NCBI RefSeq assembly: GCF_023913775.1
Contig: NZ_JAMXAX010000062.1
Coordinates: 1 to 32,832 of the forward strand
Reading direction: 5' to 3'
Length of the DNA: 32,832 nt
Source of the DNA: Acidovorax facilis
GTDB taxonomy: Bacteria; Pseudomonadota; Gammaproteobacteria; Burkholderiales; Burkholderiaceae_C
Shown here in pieces: positions 25,986-32,832 of the stretch. The position numbers and the translations under genes are program-made. The notes under the pieces are model-generated. The model did not search any database. It had not been told where the DNA came from and saw nothing but the letters and a program-made list of their open reading frames with translations. Numbering within the stretch: position 1 is the stretch's first letter; the number at the start of each line of letters is the position of its first letter.

Positions 25986-26855
25986 TTAACCTTTCACCGC
26001 GCCAGCCGTCAGGCCGCGCACAAAAAACTTGCCTGCGAGAACGTAGATCACCATGGTGGGCAAGCCTGCGATGATCGCGGCCGCCATGTCCACGTTGTAG
26101 GCCTTCACACTGCTGCTGGTGTTGGCCAGGTTGTTCAGGCCCACCGTCACGGGCTTCGAGTCGGTGCCCGAGAACACCACGCCAAACAGGAAGTCGTTCC
26201 AGATGTTGGTGAACTGCCAGATCAGCGTGACCATGATGATGGGCGTGGACAGCGGCAGCACGATGCGCCAGAAGATCTGCCAGAAGCTTGCGCCGTCCAT
26301 GCGTGCGGCGTTCACCAGCTCCTTGGGGATGGCCGCGTAGTAGTTGCGAAAGAACAGCGTGGTACCCGCCAGCCCGGCCAGGCAGTGCACCAGCACCAGC
26401 CCGGTGATGGAGCTGGACAGCCCCAGCCAGCCCAGCACCTGGCTCATGGGCAGCAGCACGACCTGGAAGGGCATGAACACGCCAAACAGCAGCAGGCCAA
26501 ACAGCGTGTCGCTGCCGCGAAACTTCCACAGGCTCAGCACATAGCCGTTGAGCGCGCCCCACACGGTGGAGATCAGCACGGCCGGCACGGCCATGGCCAC
26601 CGAGTTCCAGAAAAACGGGCGCAGGCCGTTGCAGTCCACGCCCGTGCAGGCGCTCTGCCAAGTCGTGCCCCAGGCCGACCAATTCAGCGTCGCGGGCAGT
26701 GCCAGCAGCGAGGTGCTGCGGATCTCCTCTGCGTCCTTGAACGAGGTGACCAGCATGGCGTACAGCGGCAGCAGAAAGAACGCGGTGGCCAGGGCCAGCA
26801 CGCCATAGACCAGCAGGCGGCCCACGGACGGAAACACAGAGGGCTTAGCGGTCAT
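25986..26855 (-). CDS. Sugar ABC transporter permease (MalG type)
   Basis: A 289-residue inner-membrane permease with six predicted helices. The CUT1 permease EAA loop appears as NAARMDGASFWQIFWRIVLP (about 181-200) and contacts the ATPase. It begins with a short cytoplasmic stretch and MLVTSFKDAEEI, usual for MalG-like subunits. The ATG at 26855 overlaps the end of the upstream permease gene by 11 nt, so the two permeases are made in a coupled way. Glucose/mannose transporters of Pseudomonas (GltG/GtsC) are close in type; the transported sugar is inferred from context. Confidence 0.93.
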   Translation of the reverse strand: MTAKPSVFPSVGRLLVYGVLALATAFFLLPLYAMLVTSFKDAEEIRSTSLLALPATLNWSAWGTTWQSACTGVDCNGLRPFFWNSVAMAVPAVLISTVWGALNGYVLSLWKFRGSDTLFGLLLFGVFMPFQVVLLPMSQVLGWLGLSSSITGLVLVHCLAGLAGTTLFFRNYYAAIPKELVNAARMDGASFWQIFWRIVLPLSTPIIMVTLIWQFTNIWNDFLFGVVFSGTDSKPVTVGLNNLANTSSSVKAYNVDMAAAIIAGLPTMVIYVLAGKFFVRGLTAGAVKG

Positions 26856-27723
26856 GAGGTTTGCTCCGCAGTTCGCTGTAAAGATAAGGAATCACCAGGG
26901 CCGCGACGGTGGCCAGCATCATGGTGGCGCTGGCCGCGCCCAGGCCAATCTGCCCGCGCGAGAACGACATGGTGTACATGAAGGTGGCGGGCACATCGGT
27001 GGCAAAACCGGGGCCGCCAGCCGTCAGCGCCATCACCAGGTCAAAGCTCTTGATGGCCAGGTGCGACAGCACCATGAGCGTGGAGAAGAACACCGGCCGC
27101 AGCGCCGGCAGCACGATGCGCCAGTAGATGCGCGGCAGCGAGGCACCATCGACCTGCGCGGCCTTGATGATGCTGTCGTCAATGCCGCGCAGCCCGGCCA
27201 GGAACAGCGCCATAGCAAACCCGGCGCTTTGCCAGATGCCGGCGATGACCACGCAGTAGATCGCCATCTCGGTGTCCACCAGCCAGCCAAATTCAAAGTT
27301 CGTGAAGCCCCAGTCGCGCACCATCTTTTCGATGCCCAGGCCGGGGTTCAGCAGCCACTTCCAGGCCGTGCCGGTCACCACGAACGACAGCGCCATGGGG
27401 TACAGGTAGATGGTGCGCAGCGCGCCCTCGGCGCGGATCTTCTGGTCCAGCAGCACGGCCAGCACCACACCAATCACCAGCGATCCGCCCACATAGCCCA
27501 CGCCAAAAATGCCCAGGTTCTTCAGGGCGACCCACCAGCGGTCCATCTCCCACAGGCGCTCGTACTGCGCCAGGCCCGCCCATTCGTAGTTGGGCAGCAT
27601 GCGCGATGCGGTGAGGCTGAGCACGCCGTTCCACACCATGAGGCCATAGATGAAGGCAAAACCCAGCACAAACGCCGGGGTCACCACCAGCCTGGGCAGC
27701 CAGGTTTCAAAGGAATTCTTCAT
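26845..27723 (-). CDS. Sugar ABC transporter permease (MalF type)
   Basis: A 292-residue inner-membrane permease with six helices. MKNSFETWLPRLVVTPAFVLG opens it, and the EAA loop is KAAQVDGASLPRIYWRIVLP (about 205-224). I use the ATG at 27723; the in-frame GTG at 27756 adds eleven unlikely residues. No strong Shine-Dalgarno is present. It partners with the MalG-type permease it overlaps and the downstream ATPase. A terminator-like hairpin and a run of TCACNNNN octamers separate it from the porin gene upstream, so its expression may be set separately from the binding protein and porin. Confidence 0.92.
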   Translation of the reverse strand: MKNSFETWLPRLVVTPAFVLGFAFIYGLMVWNGVLSLTASRMLPNYEWAGLAQYERLWEMDRWWVALKNLGIFGVGYVGGSLVIGVVLAVLLDQKIRAEGALRTIYLYPMALSFVVTGTAWKWLLNPGLGIEKMVRDWGFTNFEFGWLVDTEMAIYCVVIAGIWQSAGFAMALFLAGLRGIDDSIIKAAQVDGASLPRIYWRIVLPALRPVFFSTLMVLSHLAIKSFDLVMALTAGGPGFATDVPATFMYTMSFSRGQIGLGAASATMMLATVAALVIPYLYSELRSKPHDR

Positions 27724-27782
27724 TGCTTGCGAATCTCTCTTGCGTACGCACTGCACACGCTGCGCGCGCGGTACGCGGTGTC

Positions 27783-27826
27783 TCGATCAGTCACAGAATC
27801 ACCGTTTCACTCATTCACACATTCAC
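27783..27826. repeat. Five TCAC tetramers at exact 8-bp spacing
   Basis: TCAC occurs at 27791, 27799, 27807, 27815 and 27823, each exactly 8 bp apart, with a near-match TCGA at 27783. The four intervening bases vary. It lies between the porin terminator and the MalF-type permease start. Protein binding is only a possibility. Confidence 0.6.
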
Positions 27827-27839
27827 TTTGTGTCACATG

Positions 27840-27870
27840 AAAAAAGGGGGGTGCGCACGGAGCACCCCCC
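27840..27870 (-). terminator. Terminator-like hairpin between porin and permease genes
   Basis: Perfect 9-bp arms GGGGGGTGC (27846-27854) and GCACCCCCC (27862-27870) with a 7-nt loop. On the minus strand a run of six T follows (27845-27840). It lies 45 nt after the porin stop and inside the transport gene run. Confidence 0.88.
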
Positions 27871-27914
27871 AATGAACAAAGTGTCTACCTCAAACTAACT
27901 CGCTACTCACTCTC

Positions 27915-29099
27915 TTACCACCACACCTCGTACTGCACGCCCACCAGCGTGCGCGAGGTCTTGCCATTGGCGCCAAAGGTGCCTGCGTTGGCCACAGCCG
28001 CCGCCTGGTTCCAGTTGGCCTTGGTCACATACAGACGCAGCTCAGGGCGCGACCAGAAGTCTTCATTCAGTGCCAAGGCACCCGCCAGCGTGACCTTGGA
28101 CAGGCGCTGGTCCGGACCACTGCCCTTGCGGGTGGTGGTGGACAGCTCCACCAGGCCCTTGAAGTTCTTGGTGAACGCGTACGAGCCACGGCCGCCCAGC
28201 GAGAAGTCCTTGGTCTCCACGCCGGTCAGGTCAGCCTTGTTGGTCTGGTAGCCAATGAGGGCCTGGCCGCCAAACGGGCCGCTTTGCCAGTTGATGGAGT
28301 CGGCGATGCGGGTGGCGCGCTTGCCTGCGCTGGTGCCCTCGATGGCTTCAAACTCCCCGTCGATGCGGGCATGGCCGCGCGATGTCTGCAGGTACAGCGT
28401 GTTGGTGATGCTGGGCAGCAGGAACTCCTTCTGCGTGTGCATCAACGAAATGCCGGAGCCCGAGCCGCCGCCCACCTGGTTCTTGCCCCCCACAGCCGTC
28501 AGCAGCACCCGCAGCTTGCCGCCGGGGTTGGTGTTGATGTCAGACAGGTCGGCGTTGATGCGGTGTGCCTTCACGTTGTTGGGCAGGCCGCCGTCAAACT
28601 TGTCGCCGGAGAACACACCCACGCCCAGCTTCATGCCACCCACGGGCACGTCGGTCACACCGGCACCGATGTTGTCGCCGTAGTTCAGCAGGAAGTTGTC
28701 GACGATGTGCACGTCCTGGATCCGCAGGCGGCGCTGGCCGACCCAGAACTTGGCTTCGGGCGAGAAGGAGAAGCCGCTCATTTCCACAAACGCCTGTGCG
28801 GTGCTGATGTCGCCACTGCCCCACTTGGCGGGCATGTAGTTCACCTTCCAGTTGATGCCACCGGCCTCGAAGCCCTTGGCAAAGTTGACTTCGATGCCGT
28901 TGTCACCTTCGTTACCCAGGCGGTACTTTTGCAGCTCGCCGCCCAGCGTCAGGTTGCCCTTGACGCCGTCGGAGTGGTTGAACACCGGGCCACCGCGGGA
29001 GTAGCCGTTGAACTCAAAGCCTGCTACGTCCATAGCAAAGGCGCCATTCGCGCATGCGGCGGCCAAAGCCACCGCCGTGAGGCGGTTTCTTGTCTTCAT
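27915..29099 (-). CDS. LamB-type carbohydrate porin
   Basis: A 394-residue outer-membrane porin. A signal peptide (MKTRNRLTAVALAAACANGAFA) precedes FEFNGYSRGGP, and LQKYRLGNEGDNGIEVNF matches the start of maltoporin (LamB). RRLRIQDVHIVDNFLLNYGD corresponds to the LamB DVHI..D segment, and the protein ends VGVQYEVWW, as maltoporins do. LamB-type channels let sugars and maltodextrins diffuse in; the specificity here may be broader. The ATG at 29099 has a GAGGG eight bases upstream. It is 57 nt downstream of the binding-protein gene and followed by a terminator hairpin. OprB is the usual porin beside glucose ABC systems in Pseudomonas; the motifs here fit LamB better. Confidence 0.85.
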   Translation of the reverse strand: MKTRNRLTAVALAAACANGAFAMDVAGFEFNGYSRGGPVFNHSDGVKGNLTLGGELQKYRLGNEGDNGIEVNFAKGFEAGGINWKVNYMPAKWGSGDISTAQAFVEMSGFSFSPEAKFWVGQRRLRIQDVHIVDNFLLNYGDNIGAGVTDVPVGGMKLGVGVFSGDKFDGGLPNNVKAHRINADLSDINTNPGGKLRVLLTAVGGKNQVGGGSGSGISLMHTQKEFLLPSITNTLYLQTSRGHARIDGEFEAIEGTSAGKRATRIADSINWQSGPFGGQALIGYQTNKADLTGVETKDFSLGGRGSYAFTKNFKGLVELSTTTRKGSGPDQRLSKVTLAGALALNEDFWSRPELRLYVTKANWNQAAAVANAGTFGANGKTSRTLVGVQYEVWW

Positions 29100-29156
29100 G
29101 ATGGGATCCCTCTGGGGTTGGTTTTAGTGCGTGTGTGCGCGTGTGTCTTGCACGGC

Positions 29157-30407
29157 TTACTTGGTTTTCGCGGCGGCCGCGATCTTCTTCATGGCATCGG
29201 CGACGCTGACCTTGTCGTCGTTCCAGAACTGGCTGACCACGTCCTTGATGGCACCTTCGGTGGCCGGGGCAATTGCCATGCCGTGGGCCGCGCTGGGCAC
29301 CAGACCCCCGCTCTTGGCGGTGTCCACAAAGTCCTTGGCCGAGGCCTTGGCGCAGTCGTCAAACTTGTCCATGGGCTGGCCCGCACGCACGGGGATGGAG
29401 CCCTTGTTCAGGTTGAACACTTCCTGGAAAGCCGGGCTCATGATGGCGCTGGCCAGGTCGCTCTGCGCCTTCTGTGCGGCAGCATCCTTCAGCTTGAACA
29501 GAATGAACGAATCGACGTTGAAGGTGAACGCGTTGGCCGACCCCGGTGCAGCAGCACACAGGAAGTCCTTGCCAGGCGCCTTGCCTGCGGCCAGGAACTC
29601 GCCTTTGGCCCAGTCGCCCATCAGCTGAAAGCCTGCCTTGCCCTGGATCAGCATGGCCGTGGCCAGGTTCCAGTCGCGGCCAGGGGCGCCGGGGTCGGTG
29701 TAGCCCTTGATGCGGCGGAAAGTCTCCAGCGACTTCTTCATGGTGTCGCTGTTGATGGCCTTGTCGTCAAGCTTGACCAAGGCGTCCTGGTAGAACTTGG
29801 GGCCACCCACGCCGAGCACCACCGATTCAAACGTGGTGAAATCCTGCCAGTTCTGGCCACCGTGGGCCACGGGCACCAAGCCTGCGGCCTTGAGCTTGTC
29901 AGCTGCCGCAAAGAACTCGTCCCAGGTCTTGGGCATGGCGGCCACGCCAGCCTTCTTCAGGGCCTCGGAACTGCCCCACATCCAGTTCACACGGTGCACG
30001 TTGACCGGGGCCGCCACGTAAGCGCCCTTGTACTTCATGACATCGGCGACCACCTTGGGCAGCAGGTCATCCCATTTTTCAGCTTTGGCCAGGGTGTCCA
30101 TGTTGGCCAGCACGCCTTCGGACGCCCACTCCTGAATGGCCGGGCCCTTGGTCTGCGCAGCCGACGGTGGGTTGCCCGAGATCACGCGGCTCTTGAGCAC
30201 GGTCATGGCGCTGTCGCCACCGCCACCGGCCACGGCAAAGTCGCGCCAGGTGTGGCCCTTGCCCTGCATGATCTTCTTGAGCTCGGCCACCGACTTGGCT
30301 TCGCCGCCCGAAGTCCAGTAGTGCAGGACCTCCACCTCCCCCGCGCTGGCCGACATCGCTGCCGCCAGGCCCACCGCCACTGCGGCGATTTTTGTCAACT
30401 TCCACAT
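29157..30407 (-). CDS. Sugar ABC transporter substrate-binding protein
   Basis: A 416-residue periplasmic binding protein (cluster B/CUT1). A signal peptide (MWKLTKIAAVAVGLAAAMSASA) is followed by EVEVLHYWTSGGEAKSVAEL, the usual opening of glucose/mannose-binding proteins of the GtsA/GltB type. PVNVHRVNWMWGS, HGGQNWQDFTTFESV and FQLMGDWAKGEF supply Trp-rich sugar-stacking regions, and two Cys residues (in DFLCAAAP and DDCAKA) may form a disulphide. The ATG at 30407 has AGGAGA upstream. It is the first gene of the transport run and lies divergent from the response-regulator gene, with a HexR-like site between. Glucose is the most likely ligand, by context. Confidence 0.93.
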   Translation of the reverse strand: MWKLTKIAAVAVGLAAAMSASAGEVEVLHYWTSGGEAKSVAELKKIMQGKGHTWRDFAVAGGGGDSAMTVLKSRVISGNPPSAAQTKGPAIQEWASEGVLANMDTLAKAEKWDDLLPKVVADVMKYKGAYVAAPVNVHRVNWMWGSSEALKKAGVAAMPKTWDEFFAAADKLKAAGLVPVAHGGQNWQDFTTFESVVLGVGGPKFYQDALVKLDDKAINSDTMKKSLETFRRIKGYTDPGAPGRDWNLATAMLIQGKAGFQLMGDWAKGEFLAAGKAPGKDFLCAAAPGSANAFTFNVDSFILFKLKDAAAQKAQSDLASAIMSPAFQEVFNLNKGSIPVRAGQPMDKFDDCAKASAKDFVDTAKSGGLVPSAAHGMAIAPATEGAIKDVVSQFWNDDKVSVADAMKKIAAAAKTK

Positions 30408-30472
30408 ACCCTTGTCTCCTCGATGTTTGAATCCGTTGGGTGCGCCGGAATCCGGTGCTGTTCAGCGCAGTC

Positions 30473-30487
30473 GGTACTTTAATTACA
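30473..30487. promoter_or_regulatory. HexR-like operator before the sugar transporter
   Basis: GGTACTTTAATTACA matches 12 of 15 bases of TGTAATTAAATTACA, with a full right arm (ATTACA) and a partial left arm. It sits in the AT-rich gap 65 nt upstream of the binding-protein start and about 145 nt before the response-regulator start. Confidence 0.55.
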
Positions 30488-30632
30488 ATAATTAATGAAC
30501 ATATCAGGGCTTTCCCGGGTGTGGGTTACATACCAACGCCATTGGCCCGTTATTGAATTACCAACCGCTGCGGGTGCAAGCATTGCCGTGCTGCAGGAGC
30601 CGCTGGCGGGGTGCTTTGTTATGCTCAATCCC

Positions 30633-31352
30633 ATGGCCACGATACTGATTGTTGAAGATGATGCCCTGCTGCTGGACGCGCTGACTGGCCAGCTCCAGCA
30701 GCTGGAATTCGGCGTGCACACGGCCTCCAGTGTGGCTGAGGCCACCACGCTGCTGCAGTCGCAGGCGGTGGACGGCATCATCCTGGACCTGGGCCTGCCC
30801 GGCGCCGACGGCATGGAGCTGCTGACCTGGGCACGCACCCACATTGCCGGCCTGCCCGTGCTGATTCTGACCGCGCGAGATGGCGTGGAAGACCGCGTGC
30901 TGGGCCTCAATGCCGGGGCTGACGACTACATCACCAAGCCCTTCAACATGCAGGAGCTGCAGGCCCGCCTGCAGGCCATGCTGCGCCGTGCGCGCCAGCC
31001 CGCCTTTACCCAGGCCAGCAGCGCCGCAGGCGGCGCCAGCACCACCATCGGCCCGCTGGTGCTGGACCACGCCAGCCATTCGGCGGCGCTCAATGGCGAC
31101 CTGCTCGACCTGACCCAGCGCGAATGGGAGCTGCTGGAGTTGCTGGTCAACCGCTGTGGCGAAGTCGTCACGCGCGACGATGTGCTGGCCGCCTGGCGCG
31201 CCAGCCCCCCGGAGCCCGGACAAACCGCCGCGCCCCCGCTCAACTCCAACGCGCTGGAGGTGTATGTGCACCGCCTGCGCAAGAAGCTCGACACCTCGCC
31301 GCTGGCCATCCGCAACATCCGGGGGCTGGGGTACATGCTGAACAGGCCGTAG
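30633..31352 (+). CDS. OmpR-family response regulator
   Basis: A 239-residue two-component regulator. The receiver domain has Asp9/Asp10, the phospho-acceptor Asp52 in IILDLGLPG, Thr80 in ILTARD and Lys102 in ITKPF. The C-terminal winged helix (about 135-239) includes LTQREWELLELLV, an unusually long Pro-rich loop (ASPPEPGQTAAPPLN) and ALEVYVHRLRKKL, ending in IRNIRGLGYML. It is like QseB/TctD. Start at 30633 (MATILIVEDD) or 30621; no clear ribosome binding site distinguishes them. It pairs with the kinase 178 nt downstream and is divergent from the sugar transporter, which may be its target, as GltR is for glucose uptake in Pseudomonas; that is inference. Confidence 0.93.
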   Translation: MATILIVEDDALLLDALTGQLQQLEFGVHTASSVAEATTLLQSQAVDGIILDLGLPGADGMELLTWARTHIAGLPVLILTARDGVEDRVLGLNAGADDYITKPFNMQELQARLQAMLRRARQPAFTQASSAAGGASTTIGPLVLDHASHSAALNGDLLDLTQREWELLELLVNRCGEVVTRDDVLAAWRASPPEPGQTAAPPLNSNALEVYVHRLRKKLDTSPLAIRNIRGLGYMLNRP

Positions 31353-31359
31353 ATGGAAC

Positions 31360-31470
31360 ACCCCCCTGAGTCGCTGCGCGCCTTCCCCCCGCTCTCGCTT
31401 CGCTGCGCTACGCGGGCAGGCGGACGATGCCCTCGCTGCGGGGCGGCCCTTGCTCGGCATCCCTCGCGGG
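31360..31470. repeat. Dispersed GC-rich repeat, family B, copy 2
   Basis: Directly after the response regulator: CCCCCCTGAGTCGCTGCGCG, CCTTCCCCC, a palindromic middle (CTCGCTTCGCTGCGC), GACGATGCCCTCGCTGCG, and GGGCGGCCCTTGCTCGGC. Blocks are shared in order with the copy at 22502. It separates the regulator from the kinase gene. Confidence 0.7.
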
Positions 31471-31530
31471 GGCCGCGCCAGTGGCTGGCATCGGGGGTCC
31501 CACTGATCTCCGCAGGCCCAGGCCACTGAC

Positions 31531-32832
31531 ATGCGCCACGTACCGGGGGTTTCTCTTCAACGCAAGCTGCTGCTGTGGCTGTTGCTGCCGCAGCTGGTGT
31601 TGTGGCTGTCTGGCGGGTTTCTGGCGTGGCGCATTGCGCTGCAGAACGGCGAGAAGGGCATTGACCAGACGCTGACGCAGTCGGTGCGGGCGCTCGCGCG
31701 GCAGATCAAGCCGATCGGGGACGGGTTGCTGGTGGACTTTCCCAAGGCCGCGCAGGACATCCTGGAGCAGGACCCGGCCGACCGCATCACCTACATGGTC
31801 TCGTCCCCGCCCGGCCGCTTTCTGCTGGGCAATGCCCAGCTGCCTCCGCCGCCGCCAGTGGAGGTGCGCGTGGGCGACCCCTACCTGTACCACGCCCGCG
31901 TGGACGACCGCCCCGTGCGCGTGGCGCTGCTGGACGTGGACTACGGCACACCCCAGACGCGCCAGACCCTGCGCGTGCAGGTGGCGCAGAGCCTCACCGT
32001 GCGCGAGCGCATCGCGCAGGAGCTGCTGGAGCAGATGGTGTTCCCCATGGGGCTGATGGGCCTGGCGCTGAGCGCCGTGGTGTATGCGGGCGTGCTGCGC
32101 GGCCTGCAGCCCTTGAAGCGCCTGGAGGCCCAGATCGAGCGGGCCGGCGCCCTGCCCCAGGCTGGCACCACGCCGCTGCCCCCCATCGAGCTGACTTCGG
32201 CTCCGCAGGAGGTGCATTCGCTGGCCAGCACCATCAACCGGCTGCTGGAGACCGTGGCGCGCGGCCAGCAAAAGGAAAAGCGCTTTCTCAACGACGCTGC
32301 GCACCAACTGCGCACCCCGCTGGCCGGGCTCATCGGCCAGACCGAGCTTGCCCTGCACGAAAGCCATGAGCCCGCCGTGCAGGAACGGCTGCAGAAAGTG
32401 CTTTCGGCCGCCCAGCGCAGCGCCCACTTGGTGCACCAGCTGCTGCAGCTGGCGCGCTCCGAATCGAACGTGGAGATGCAGGCCATCGACCTGGCCTGCC
32501 TGGCCCGCGAAGTCGCTCGCGAATGGGCAGCCCGCGCCCTGGCGCAAGGCATGGACCTGGGCTACGAGGGTGACGACAGCCTGCCCGTGCAAGGCCACCC
32601 GGTGCTGCTGCGCGAGGCGCTCAACAACCTCATCGACAACGCACTGCACTACGCAGGCCCCGGCGCCACGGTGACAGTGCGTGTTGGCCACGAGGAGCCG
32701 GGGCGCTGGGCCTTGCTGCTGGTGGAGGACGACGGGCCGGGCGTGCCAGCCGAACACCTGGGCGATCTGTTTGCGCGCTTCTGGCGCGGGTCGGACAAGG
32801 CGGGGGGGGTGTGGGCTCGGGCTGTCGATCGT
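31531..32832 (+). CDS. Sensor histidine kinase (QseC/TctE type), partial
   Basis: The 434 codons present run off the window. One membrane helix (about 13-35), a periplasmic domain of about 130 residues of the 2CSK-N type, a second helix (about 169-190), a HAMP-like stretch, then the H-box FLNDAAHQLRTPLAG with His258, the N-box LNNLIDNALHYA (about 364-375) and the G1 box VEDDGPGVP. RFWRGSDKAGG then leads into VWARAVDR, where family members have a GxGLGLSIV-like G2 box, so the frame is lost around the eight-G run at 32802-32809. The first M is at 31531. It pairs with the regulator upstream. The signal sensed is unknown. The C-terminus is absent. Confidence 0.88.
   Translation, partial: MRHVPGVSLQRKLLLWLLLPQLVLWLSGGFLAWRIALQNGEKGIDQTLTQSVRALARQIKPIGDGLLVDFPKAAQDILEQDPADRITYMVSSPPGRFLLGNAQLPPPPPVEVRVGDPYLYHARVDDRPVRVALLDVDYGTPQTRQTLRVQVAQSLTVRERIAQELLEQMVFPMGLMGLALSAVVYAGVLRGLQPLKRLEAQIERAGALPQAGTTPLPPIELTSAPQEVHSLASTINRLLETVARGQQKEKRFLNDAAHQLRTPLAGLIGQTELALHESHEPAVQERLQKVLSAAQRSAHLVHQLLQLARSESNVEMQAIDLACLAREVAREWAARALAQGMDLGYEGDDSLPVQGHPVLLREALNNLIDNALHYAGPGATVTVRVGHEEPGRWALLLVEDDGPGVPAEHLGDLFARFWRGSDKAGGVWARAVDR

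Noticed and set aside
27783..27836. TCAC array as a CRISPR
   Set aside because: The unit is 8 bp with no conserved long repeat or spacer-sized segments and no cas genes.
28284..30482. 732-residue plus-strand open frame opposite the porin and binding-protein genes
   Set aside because: It spans two well-supported minus-strand genes and their spacer, and its composition (His, Val, Gln, Gly) is typical of antisense reading in GC-rich DNA.
31408..32757. 449-residue minus-strand open frame opposite the histidine kinase
   Set aside because: The plus strand encodes a kinase with H, N and G1 boxes; the minus-strand frame is its shadow.

Overview
The window reads as a high-GC betaproteobacterial chromosome segment, most likely Comamonadaceae (Acidovorax and relatives). 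The reasons are the GroEL with a Gly/Met-rich tail, a DUF4148 small exported protein, Entner-Doudoroff (ED) gene content, and two families of short dispersed intergenic repeats of a kind I associate with that family. The genus is an inference. The left end starts inside an IS481-type transposase and the right end stops inside a histidine kinase whose last bases lose frame, so both ends look like contig edges.

Left region (1-8.5 kb, minus strand): a polysaccharide (O-antigen or capsule) export and assembly operon. In transcription order it holds a DUF2304 membrane protein, the GDP-mannose enzyme ManC, the ABC exporter pair Wzm and Wzt (Wzt with a C-terminal carbohydrate-binding domain), an 870-residue three-domain protein (sulfotransferase-like, FkbM methyltransferase, coiled coil, GT2 glycosyltransferase) and a GT-C/PMT-type membrane glycosyltransferase that ends against the IS remnant. 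No flippase or polymerase of the Wzx/Wzy type is visible. The three-domain protein next to Wzt is the most unusual item here.

Middle (8.6-13.9 kb): groES-groEL with a perfect CIRCE operator over a sigma70/sigma32-like promoter and a strong terminator; a TonB-dependent siderophore receptor with a Fur-box-like site; a small DUF805 membrane protein.

Right region (13.9-30.4 kb): a dispersed but coherent sugar-catabolism island. It holds eda and edd (overlapping), a divergent SMP-30-type lactonase, an AGE-family sugar isomerase, pgi and zwf (divergent), glk with a VOC protein, and a carbohydrate ABC transporter (binding protein, two permeases, ATPase) with a LamB-type porin. Sugar would cross the outer membrane through the porin, be taken up by the ABC system, be phosphorylated by Glk, oxidised by Zwf and split by Edd/Eda. 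No pgl is present in the window. Four 15-bp palindromic sites resembling the HexR operator lie before pgi, zwf, edd/lactonase and the transporter, which suggests one shared regulon. The window closes with an OmpR-type response regulator and a sensor kinase divergent from the transporter.
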